DNA of 7,273 nucleotides from Campylobacteraceae bacterium (GTDB lineage Bacteria; Campylobacterota; Campylobacteria; Campylobacterales; Sulfurovaceae): the NCBI GenBank assembly GCA_027002755.1, contig JALWZI010000082.1:1-7273 (forward strand), given 5' to 3'. The notes below the pieces were generated by a model. The model did not search any database. It was not told the DNA's origin and saw only the letters and a list, made by a program, of their open reading frames with translations. The translations under genes and the position numbers were made by a program. Positions 1-4,992 of the stretch are shown in pieces (the first letter of the stretch is position 1; every line of letters begins with the position of its first letter).

Positions 1-54
1 CAACTCAACCTCTACGGCCTCTGCAGCGAGTGCCAGGTCTCCAAAGCCTCCTGA
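1..54 (+). CDS. C-terminal end of a Fur/PerR-family metalloregulator (partial)
   Basis: Only the last 17 codons and the TGA stop are in the window; the gene starts upstream. The visible tail contains LYGLCSECQ, a leucine-tyrosine-glycine stretch followed by a CxxC pair. In Fur-family repressors (Fur, PerR, Zur) a CxxC near the C-terminus often holds a structural zinc and follows the last beta strand of the dimerisation domain, and this tail fits that. The family is inferred from so short a piece that the exact regulator cannot be named; PerR-like is a guess from the phylum. No hairpin plus T-run terminator follows the stop, and accD starts 92 bases later with its own -10 box. Confidence 0.55.
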   Translation, partial: QLNLYGLCSECQVSKAS

Positions 55-105
55 TCTTTCTCACTTTTTTCCTGCCTTACTTTCCTTCCCCAAGGAGGGA
101 TTGGA

Positions 106-111
106 TATAAT
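106..111 (+). promoter_or_regulatory. Candidate -10 box of the accD promoter
   Basis: A perfect TATAAT lies 35 bases before the accD start codon, in the 92-base spacer after the upstream regulator gene. The region 17 bases further upstream (around 83-88) is pyrimidine-rich and has no good TTGACA match. That is common in Campylobacterota, where sigma-70 promoters rely mainly on the -10 box. An AAGGAGG at 92-98 just upstream is unlikely to be a working ribosome site, because no convincing gene starts behind it. Confidence 0.5.
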
Positions 112-146
112 CATCCAAATTCTCTCCGGCCAAGAAGGAGTCCTGA

Positions 147-992
147 ATGAACTTCGGCAATCTCTTCCGCGGTATGCGAAAACAGCAGAGCAGCGATGCT
201 CCCAGCCACTGGATCAAATGTCCCAAATGCCTCTCTTTGATGTACTACAAAGAGGTGGAGGCCAAGCACAACGTCTGTCCCAAGTGCGCCCACCATTTCC
301 GTATCGGAGCGCAGGAGCGGATCGCCCTGCTGGCGGACGAGGGGAGTTTCGAGGAGAAGGACGCCGGCCTGGTCCCGGTGGACCCGCTGAAGTTCGTCGA
401 TAAAAAGAGCTACAAAAAGCGTCTGGAAGAGGCGAAGAACAAGACAGGCGGCCGGACCTCCTCGGTCATCAGCGGCAGCTGCACCATCGAGTCCAAACCT
501 GCCGAACTGGTGGTCTTCGACTTCGCTTTCATGGGGGGAAGTCTGGGCTCCGTCGAAGGGGAGAAGATCGTTCGCGCGGTCAACAGGGCCATCGAGCGCA
601 AAGCCGGAGTGGTCATCGTCTCTGCCAGCGGAGGGGCGAGGATGCAGGAGAGTACCTTCAGCCTGATGCAGATGAGCAAAACCTCTGCGGCTCTCTACCG
701 CCTTCACGAAGAGGGGTTGCCTTTCATCTCCGTGTTGACCGATCCGACCATGGGGGGTGTCAGCGCCTCCTTCGCCATGCTGGGAGATATCATCATGGCC
801 GAGCCCAACGCTCTGATCGGCTTCGCCGGTCAGCGGGTCATCAAGCAGACCATCGGCGCTGATCTGCCCGAGGGTTTCCAGCGGGCTGAATTCCTCCTGG
901 AACACGGCCTCATCGATATGGTGGTCGACCGCAACGAGATGAAGGAGAGTATCGGCAATTTCCTCCGTCTCTTCCTGCCGTCTCATGCCTGA
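147..992 (+). CDS. accD: Acetyl-CoA carboxylase carboxyltransferase subunit beta
   Basis: This is the beta subunit of the carboxyltransferase half of acetyl-CoA carboxylase. With AccA it moves the carboxyl group from carboxybiotin on AccB to acetyl-CoA, giving malonyl-CoA for fatty acid synthesis in the cytoplasm. The 281-residue protein has the bacterial AccD layout. An N-terminal four-cysteine zinc ribbon (C25, C28, C44, C47) is followed by a crotonase-like carboxyltransferase core with SASGGARMQE near 160, DPTMGGVSASFAMLGD near 200 and a conserved LPEGFQRAEFLLEHGLID near the end. The length is close to that of other bacterial AccD proteins. The ATG at 147 is preceded by AAGGAG at 135-140 with a 6-base spacer, which fixes the start. 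The stop overlaps the next gene, so the two are probably co-transcribed. The identification is secure. Confidence 0.97.
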   Translation: MNFGNLFRGMRKQQSSDAPSHWIKCPKCLSLMYYKEVEAKHNVCPKCAHHFRIGAQERIALLADEGSFEEKDAGLVPVDPLKFVDKKSYKKRLEEAKNKTGGRTSSVISGSCTIESKPAELVVFDFAFMGGSLGSVEGEKIVRAVNRAIERKAGVVIVSASGGARMQESTFSLMQMSKTSAALYRLHEEGLPFISVLTDPTMGGVSASFAMLGDIIMAEPNALIGFAGQRVIKQTIGADLPEGFQRAEFLLEHGLIDMVVDRNEMKESIGNFLRLFLPSHA

Positions 993-1476
993 GATGCGAT
1001 CCGTCGTACTTTTTCTCCTTCTTTCTCCTTTGGCGCTCTTGGCGCAGACACCAAAATCGGAAGGCTGCCAAAGCTGTGCCGTCAACAAAAAGATGATCCG
1101 CTGTGACTACTATGTGGCCCGCAGGGGCCTCAAAGAGAAGCGGAGCGAATGCGAAAGCTACGCCCGATATCTGGACCACGACGGCACCCATGCTAATGCC
1201 GCCTGGTACTACCTTCTGGCAGGTCGCCCCGAAGAGGCGCTGACCGCCGCCCGGAAGGCCATGGAAGCAGGGCAGGCCTACGCGGCGGAGTATGCGATCT
1301 TCGCTCTGCGGATCCTGGAGAAGGAGCCCGAAGCCCAAAAGCTCCTGAAGCGCTATGCCGATCTGATCAGAACTGCGGGACGTTTCGAGCAGGATCGCAG
1401 AATCCTGACGAGGCTCTATCCGAAGATCAGAGCATTGAAAGAACCGCTCTTCCCTCAAACTCCAGCGCTGCGTTAG
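985..1476 (+). CDS. Exported small helical-repeat (TPR-like) protein with four cysteines
   Basis: I do not recognise a named family. The 163-residue product begins with a short hydrophobic signal sequence (about residues 5-20, ending LALLAQ), so it is probably exported to the periplasm. The mature part has four cysteines near its N-terminus (C28, C31, C40, C56), including a CxxC, which could form disulphides. Residues about 70-145 are alternating amphipathic helices (AAWYYLLAGRPEEALTAARK and what follows) typical of TPR or Sel1-like repeats, which usually bind other proteins. The ATG at 985 overlaps the accD stop by 8 bases and has no clear ribosome site. A second in-frame ATG at 994 sits one base after the accD stop and is an equally good start. 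Either way, translation is probably coupled to accD. The gene converges with the lipoprotein gene ending at 1514; no clear terminator is visible between them. Confidence 0.75.
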   Translation: MPEMRSVVLFLLLSPLALLAQTPKSEGCQSCAVNKKMIRCDYYVARRGLKEKRSECESYARYLDHDGTHANAAWYYLLAGRPEEALTAARKAMEAGQAYAAEYAIFALRILEKEPEAQKLLKRYADLIRTAGRFEQDRRILTRLYPKIRALKEPLFPQTPALR

Positions 1477-1513
1477 CCCTCAGCCGCAAAGAGCTCCGAT
1501 CAGGTCTTTCCGT

Positions 1514-2920
1514 TCAGGGGGCGATCCCCCGGCGAACGATCTCTTCTCGGTGGTTGACCCGGACGGTCACGACCGCCCGGGCTCCGGAAGGTACCTGTTT
1601 CATGTAGTCCATGAACTGGACGTAGGTGGCGTTATCGATCCGGGCGGCTCCCTGACCCACACCGTAGATGTAGTCGCCGGGTCGAAGTCCCAGACGTACT
1701 TCGGCAGGAGAACCTCGCCAAACCTTCACGATACCGCATCGGTAATATTTTTTCGGTTCCCGTTTGACGTTCTCTCTGTCTTTGGGGTAGAACCAGGTTC
1801 CGCAGCGAAACCCCCAGCGGGCGTCATCAGGCATCTTCTCCCGGGGAGTATAGGGGTATCCGTTGGCATCGAAAGCATAGCCGTCGAAAGCGTAGGCATA
1901 ATAGATCCCCTCTCCCCGCAGCCGCTCGCGCGGGTCGAAATGGAACGCCATCTGGGTGTTGAAACGCAGCATCCGGGCCATGGTGGCGATATCCAGCCGC
2001 CATTTTCCCTCCTCTTTTTTGAAGAAATAGGGGGAACAGGTCCGCTGCTTGTCGTAAGGCAGGGCCGCAATGACGGCGTGTTCCCCGTCCTCACCGTAGA
2101 GCGTGGTCTGTTTCGGCAGACAGGGCGAGAGGAAGCGCACTTCATTATCCTGGTTGATGGTGGTGACTGTGTGTTTTCTGAAAAAATCCCGTGTCGCTTT
2201 GGTATAGATCTCCAGATCGGGATTGCGGTTATGGGTCTCGAGGGCCTGGAGATATTTCCGCAGTACTTTCTCCGGGCTTTCTCCGCTACCCACATCGATC
2301 GGGGCACCCTTTTTGGCCTGTGGATCGGCCTCACCGATCTTCGCCGCACTTTTGGCCCCGCCGCCGATGGAACGGCTGTCCATGGGGGGCACGAACTCTT
2401 TGCCGGTCTGAGCATCGTTGGCACGATCGTGGATCAGCTCCATCATCATGAAAGCTCCGTTGGCGACCTTGTTGTCCCGGAAATAAGGGATCATCCCCTT
2501 GCGCTCCAGGTAGGAGACGAAGGCATCGGTATAGATGGGCTCCAGTGCCTGGGAGACCTCCAGTCTTACTTTGTCCTGGAGGGGATTGATGAGCAGGAGC
2601 AGGGCTTTGCCGCTGTGACTGCGGCTCTTCTGTTGAAGTCGGTTGAAGAGCCGGTTGGCCTGCAGATCGATACCCTCTTCACTCAGAGTGGTGACGACAC
2701 GGAAATCGATATCGTATCGCCGGAGCAGTTCCCGGTTGAATTCATAGAAGGCTTTCATGAATTTCGGATCCTCTCCCAGCAGTGCGGCATCGTCGATCAG
2801 GATCTTCGTCTTTTGCATTACCTTCTGCGCATCGGCTCGGTTCTCATCCTGACTGTCGTTCTTGCCGCAGCCGACAGAAAGCAGCAGAAAAACCGTTGCG
2901 ATCAGCAGGGTTCTTATCAT
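1514..2920 (-). CDS. Lipoprotein with TPM (YgcG-type), probable NTF2-like and PDZ-like domains
   Basis: This 468-residue protein starts with a lipoprotein signal sequence ending LLLSVGC, so C18 is the likely lipidated residue. The lipobox is slightly relaxed, with serine at -3. Residues about 38-168 form a TPM domain, recognisable from LIDDAALLGE, DFRVVTTLSE, GKALLLLINP, DKVRLEVSQALEPIYTDAF and IPYFR. After a low-complexity linker (180-215), residues 215-315 look like an NTF2/SnoaL-type fold (PEKVLRKYLQALE to EEGKWRLDIA). Residues about 395-460 resemble a PDZ domain (GIVKVWRGSPAEV, GLRPGDYIYGVGQ). Four further cysteines (C267, C295, C373, C395) could pair in the periplasm. The gene starts one base after the lemA stop, with GGAG upstream inside lemA, so the two form an operon. 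TPM proteins commonly neighbour lemA, but the biochemical role of both is poorly defined. The NTF2-like and PDZ calls are by eye; the TPM call is firm. Confidence 0.85.
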   Translation of the reverse strand: MIRTLLIATVFLLLSVGCGKNDSQDENRADAQKVMQKTKILIDDAALLGEDPKFMKAFYEFNRELLRRYDIDFRVVTTLSEEGIDLQANRLFNRLQQKSRSHSGKALLLLINPLQDKVRLEVSQALEPIYTDAFVSYLERKGMIPYFRDNKVANGAFMMMELIHDRANDAQTGKEFVPPMDSRSIGGGAKSAAKIGEADPQAKKGAPIDVGSGESPEKVLRKYLQALETHNRNPDLEIYTKATRDFFRKHTVTTINQDNEVRFLSPCLPKQTTLYGEDGEHAVIAALPYDKQRTCSPYFFKKEEGKWRLDIATMARMLRFNTQMAFHFDPRERLRGEGIYYAYAFDGYAFDANGYPYTPREKMPDDARWGFRCGTWFYPKDRENVKREPKKYYRCGIVKVWRGSPAEVRLGLRPGDYIYGVGQGAARIDNATYVQFMDYMKQVPSGARAVVTVRVNHREEIVRRGIAP

Positions 2921-2921
2921 G

Positions 2922-3542
2922 TCAGATCTCCAGTTTCATCGCTTTTTGAGCCTGCTCATCAGCCTGAAAATAGGGGGCGGGCTTCAGTCCCGTCAAGGGA
3001 GCGATCCAACGTCCGGGGATCCTTCGCAGGGCGGCATTGTAGGCACGTACCGCTTCGTTGTAGTTCATCCGGGTAATGTTGATCCGGTTCTCCGCTCCCT
3101 CGATCTGGGCCTGAAGTTCACGGAACTGTTCGGAAGATTTCAGATCGGGATAGTTCTCCGCTACGGCCAGAAGGCGCAGTGTCGCACCGTCGAGGGCTTT
3201 GTTGAGCGCGACCGCGTTTTTCAGATCGTGCTGACGGAGATTGTCCAGTGTGCGGCTTCGCAGTGCGGCGATCTCGCCAAAGACCTTCTTTTCATGCCTG
3301 GCGTAAGCTTTGACGGTTCGCACGAGGTTGGGAAGGAGATCGGCTTTTCGCTGGATATTGCTCTCGATCTGGGCCCGGGCCGCCGAAACCTCCTCCGAGA
3401 GGCTCACCAGCGAGTTGTAACTCCAGAGTGCACCGCCAAAGATCAGGATGACAGAAATCAGCACCGTCACCAGAGCATAAAGACCCTTTCGCGGTCCTTT
3501 CTCCTCTTGCCAGTCATATCCCACTTCGATCTTCTCTTCCAT
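2922..3542 (-). CDS. lemA: LemA family membrane protein
   Basis: The 206-residue product matches the LemA family. A single N-terminal membrane helix (about residues 20-42) is followed by the signature SYNSLVSLSEEVSAARAQIE, then QRKADLLPNLVRTVKAYARHE, and a long helical bundle reaching the conserved YNEAVRAYNAALRRIPGRW near the end. About 20 mostly charged residues precede the helix, a little longer than in many family members. LemA proteins are envelope proteins of unclear function, expected to have most of the chain outside the cytoplasmic membrane. The ATG is preceded by AAGGAA at 3547-3552 with a 4-base spacer. The lipoprotein gene follows after a single base, so LemA and the TPM protein are probably made together and may act together at the membrane. 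Co-transcription is inferred from spacing. Confidence 0.93.
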   Translation of the reverse strand: MEEKIEVGYDWQEEKGPRKGLYALVTVLISVILIFGGALWSYNSLVSLSEEVSAARAQIESNIQRKADLLPNLVRTVKAYARHEKKVFGEIAALRSRTLDNLRQHDLKNAVALNKALDGATLRLLAVAENYPDLKSSEQFRELQAQIEGAENRINITRMNYNEAVRAYNAALRRIPGRWIAPLTGLKPAPYFQADEQAQKAMKLEI

Positions 3543-3573
3543 CGTTTTCCTTTTCGCTCCGGTTTTTTTAAGG

Positions 3574-3579
3574 ATTATA
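3574..3579 (-). promoter_or_regulatory. Candidate -10 box of the lemA promoter
   Basis: Read on the minus strand this is a perfect TATAAT, 31 bases before the lemA start codon. A weak -35 candidate, ACGACA (3598-3603), lies 18 bases upstream. The box lies in the 95-base spacer between the deacetylase-like remnant and lemA, so the lemA operon can be transcribed independently of the upstream ORF. Confidence 0.55.
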
Positions 3580-3637
3580 GCAGTGTCGGGGTAAATCTGT
3601 CGTATCTTTCAGACTTCTCGGGTTTCTACCGGAATTT

Positions 3638-3835
3638 TCATGGGCGAAGGGTGGGATAACGCATCAGCTCGGAGAGGGGGACGATCCGATATCCCCTGGC
3701 TTCGATACCGTCGACGATGGCGGCGAGCTGTCGGAAACTCCACCCATCGCCGGGAGTAATGATGAGCGTAGATAAAATCAAGGCCAATATTGTCAGGATT
3801 TTCAGTGGGAAGTACCAGTTTGAGGATAGCAGCAT
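3638..3835 (-). pseudogene. Short membrane-anchored ORF ending like a polysaccharide deacetylase (NodB-type) C-terminus; probable remnant
   Basis: The 65-codon frame encodes an N-terminal membrane segment (about residues 9-27, FPLKILTILALILSTLIIT) followed at once by PGDGWSFRQLAAIVDGIEAR and GYRIVPLSELM. The second half resembles the last helix-strand unit of NodB-type polysaccharide deacetylases (pattern: ...HPGDG...L..II.GL.ARGYRFV.LSELL). A complete deacetylase domain is about 200 residues and carries metal-binding Asp and His motifs that are absent here. The membrane anchor is AT-rich and the deacetylase-like part GC-rich, with the change near position 3755. A simple reading is an internal deletion that joined the signal anchor to the C-terminal tail. 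The ATG at 3835 has AGAGGA (3842-3847) 6 bases upstream, so it may still be translated; an ATG at 3856 in the same frame has no ribosome site. It could instead be a genuine small membrane protein. Confidence 0.5.
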
Positions 3836-3884
3836 CAAATATCCTCTTTCTCCCATTTTTCTGAAGTCATATCCAATAATCTGT

Positions 3885-3890
3885 TATCAT
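3885..3890 (+). promoter_or_regulatory. Candidate extended -10 box for the small exported protein gene
   Basis: TGTTATCAT gives an extended -10 (TGn before a five-of-six match to TATAAT), 46 bases before the ATG at 3937. The same stretch read on the minus strand gives TATTATGATA, so divergent transcription towards the deacetylase-like remnant could also start here. No good -35 box is visible in either direction. Confidence 0.35.
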
Positions 3891-3936
3891 AATACGATAG
3901 TTGGATAGAAAAAAGATAAAGAGAGGATAGGATGGT

Positions 3937-4272
3937 ATGAAGAAGACAATTTTTAGTGCAGTAAGCCTATTGTGTGCCGGTGCCGTTATCTATGCGGGAT
4001 CTCTTCCCGGAAAGCCGGTACGAAGCAGCTATATCGGCAAACGTTGGATGGCATTCGAGATGAACAACGGTCCGAGCTACAAATGGGAAAAACTTCCGGA
4101 TGGTGGATCGATCCAGATCTGGCGTTCCGATATTGCCGGCTGCTGTGTGGGACGCTATGAAAGCGGTGTAGGGAATCGCTGTGATCTTTTGATCCGTCTG
4201 GACAGCAAAAAGCGTATCAGAGAGATCCGTGTTCTGGAATGGGGTATGGCCTGTAACAGAGCATTGCGTTGA
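3937..4272 (+). CDS. Small exported cysteine-containing protein of unknown function
   Basis: The 111-residue product has a typical signal peptide (MKKTIFSAVSLLCAGAVIYA, cleavage probably after A20); C13 is not in a proper lipobox, so it is likely soluble in the periplasm rather than a lipoprotein. The mature part of about 90 residues has four cysteines (C69, C70, C82, C106). Its pattern is of short strands: IGKRWMAFEMNNGPSYKWEK, LPDGGSIQIWR, CDLLIRLDSKKRIREIRV. This loosely recalls the BamE/SmpA-like pattern of small envelope proteins (a helix, a 'G.P....LPDGG...W' turn, then strands), but I cannot assign it to a family. The ATG at 3937 is preceded by an AGAGGATAGG purine stretch at 3922-3931. 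The gene is divergent from the deacetylase-like ORF and convergent with the cold-shock gene, and appears to be transcribed alone. Confidence 0.7.
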   Translation: MKKTIFSAVSLLCAGAVIYAGSLPGKPVRSSYIGKRWMAFEMNNGPSYKWEKLPDGGSIQIWRSDIAGCCVGRYESGVGNRCDLLIRLDSKKRIREIRVLEWGMACNRALR

Positions 4273-4281
4273 TGCATCAAC
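4268..4281. repeat. Perfect 14-bp palindrome over the stop codon of the small exported protein gene
   Basis: GTTGATGCATCAAC is a perfect palindrome that includes the TGA stop at 4270-4272. It could form a 5-bp stem with a tight loop in RNA, or be a protein-binding site. A run of A, not T, follows some 20 bases later on the + strand, so it does not look like a standard intrinsic terminator for the gene. Confidence 0.4.
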
Positions 4282-4338
4282 ACTGGCATTATGAATGGAA
4301 AAAAATTCAAACGTGATAGAGAAAAATAGTGGAGGAGC

Positions 4339-4375
4339 AAAGAAAAAGAGAATAGGTGACTCCGCCGGAGCGGAG
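4339..4375 (-). terminator. Possible intrinsic terminator of the cold-shock gene
   Basis: Seven bases after the csp stop (minus strand) there is a perfect 6-bp GC-rich stem, CTCCGC, with a TCCG tetraloop and GCGGAG (4360-4375). A T-rich run, CTCTTTTTCTTT (4339-4350), follows, but 9 bases separate stem and T-run. The arrangement is therefore a weak or atypical terminator. On the + strand the stem is not followed by T, so it would not serve the convergent gene. Confidence 0.4.
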
Positions 4376-4381
4376 AAGTGA

Positions 4382-4600
4382 TCAGAGGGCGGTGACGTTC
4401 TCGGCCTGGGGGCCTTTCATGCCTTCACCGATCTCGAAGGTGACCTTCTGTCCCTCATAGAGAGAGACACGGCCGCCGGTGGGGTTGTTGACCTGACGGA
4501 AGTGTACGAAAACGTCGTTGCCGCCGTTGTCCTGCTGAATAAATCCATAACCTTTTTCGTCGTTGAACCATTTAACGGTTCCATGATGCAGATCTGCCAT
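4382..4600 (-). CDS. CspA-family cold-shock protein
   Basis: The 72-residue product is a single cold-shock domain, a five-stranded OB-fold that binds single-stranded RNA and DNA and melts secondary structure in mRNA. It has [16 protein letters not shown] at the start, with RNP1-type KGYGFI (residues 16-21), RNP2-type VFVHF (30-34), and the usual [10 protein letters not shown]...GPQAENV ending. The sequence after RNP2 ([17 protein letters not shown]) is slightly longer than the standard CspA loop. The start is set at the ATG at 4600, because AAAGG at 4608-4612 is 7 bases upstream and the domain begins a few residues later; an in-frame start 11 codons further upstream would lie in the leader and has no support. 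It has its own promoter and a leader of about 120 nt. Which csp paralogue this is cannot be told. Confidence 0.95.
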   Translation of the reverse strand: MADLHHGTVKWFNDEKGYGFIQQDNGGNDVFVHFRQVNNPTGGRVSLYEGQKVTFEIGEGMKGPQAENVTAL

Positions 4601-4723
4601 AGTAATACCTTTTTTGATGTAGTGTTGAATCAAAATTCGGGGAGTCTTCAGGGGCTAGCGGAGCAACGGTAACGCGGCAACACAGTAACACACGAAGATG
4701 AACTCGAACCTCATCTTTCTTCG
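4601..4723 (-). promoter_or_regulatory. Long structured leader of the cold-shock mRNA
   Basis: From the predicted transcription start (about 4723) to the ATG the leader is about 123 nt. Near its 5' end there is an AGATGA/TCATCT inverted repeat (4696-4701 with 4711-4716, 9-base loop), extendable through a bulge to CGA/TCG. Further in, two imperfect direct copies of a GCAAC(n)GTAAC(r)C motif lie side by side (4663-4675 and 4677-4691, + strand reading). Long leaders that change structure with temperature are known for cspA-type mRNAs in other bacteria; that this one works that way is inference. Confidence 0.4.
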
Positions 4724-4729
4724 AGAGCC

Positions 4730-4758
4730 ATTATAGCTGCAAAGTTTCCCAAAAGCAA
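4730..4758 (-). promoter_or_regulatory. Sigma-70 promoter of the cold-shock gene
   Basis: On the minus strand TTGCTT (4753-4758) and a perfect TATAAT (4730-4735) are separated by exactly 17 bases. It is the most complete sigma-70 promoter in the window. It lies between the structured element at 4804-4968 and the csp leader, so csp can be transcribed without read-through from the membrane-protein genes. Confidence 0.65.
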
Positions 4759-4803
4759 GGGTTTGGGAAAAATAGGTGAAATTTCCGATTCTGAAAAATC
4801 GTC

Positions 4804-4968
4804 GGTTTCACTCGATAGCTCTGGCAGTCGCGAACATGAGAAGCGTCAGTGAAGGACAACTGCTTGTCCTTCGCCGCTTCGGAACCGTAGCGGTCGGAGC
4901 GTAGCGAAGCCGCGAAGGAGCGCCCGTTTCACGGGTTGGGCGCTCCTTTGTCGCCATCGAGTGAAACC
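4804..4968. repeat. 165-bp non-coding element with 13-bp terminal inverted repeats and internal hairpins
   Basis: The element is bounded by a perfect 13-bp inverted repeat, GGTTTCACTCGAT (4804-4816) and its complement (4956-4968). Inside are two strong hairpins. In the first, GAAGGACAA/TTGTCCTTC (4851-4859 with 4864-4872, CTGC loop) is extended by a wobble pair, a G-C pair and, past a 3-base bulge, AAGCG/CGCTT (4841-4845 with 4875-4879). In the second, AAGGAGCGCCC pairs with GGGCGCTCCTT (4915-4925 with 4938-4948, 12-base loop). Between them GCTTCG (4876-4881) can pair with CGAAGC (4905-4910) around a small ACCG/CGGT hairpin, in competition with the outer part of hairpin one. The whole could fold as a multi-branched RNA closed by the 13-bp helix, or be a MITE-like repeat; no target-site duplication is obvious. 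It lies between a membrane-protein gene and the csp promoter. A 62-codon frame across it (minus strand) looks non-coding. Confidence 0.6.
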
Positions 4969-4992
4969 TCTCTTGCATGTTTTTCAGAGGGG

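Noticed and set aside
92..403. A frame starting TTG at 101 behind AAGGAGG
   Set aside because: It runs into accD in another frame, the TTG overlaps the region of the accD -10 box, and the product is low-complexity Arg/Gly after the first residues.
111..1088. A 325-codon open frame on the minus strand over accD
   Set aside because: Shadow of the securely identified accD; the product is His/Asp-rich with no domain.
1517..1530. GGGGG-CGAT-CCCCC perfect hairpin between the convergent genes
   Set aside because: It lies within the last codons of the lipoprotein gene and has no T-run after it on either strand, so it is not supported as a terminator.
1550..3076. A 508-codon open frame on the + strand, longer than the minus-strand gene it covers
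   Set aside because: It is antisense to lemA and the TPM lipoprotein, whose products have clear families, signal sequence and ribosome sites. The + frame gives a compositionally odd product with no recognisable domains.
4155..4340. A 61-codon minus-strand frame
   Set aside because: Mostly antisense to the exported protein gene, without ribosome site or recognisable features.
4923..4943. GTTGGGC next to a hairpin, resembling the GTTRRRY core of an integron attC site
   Set aside because: There is no partner RYYYAAC core at the other end of a proper attC fold, and no integrase or gene cassettes nearby.
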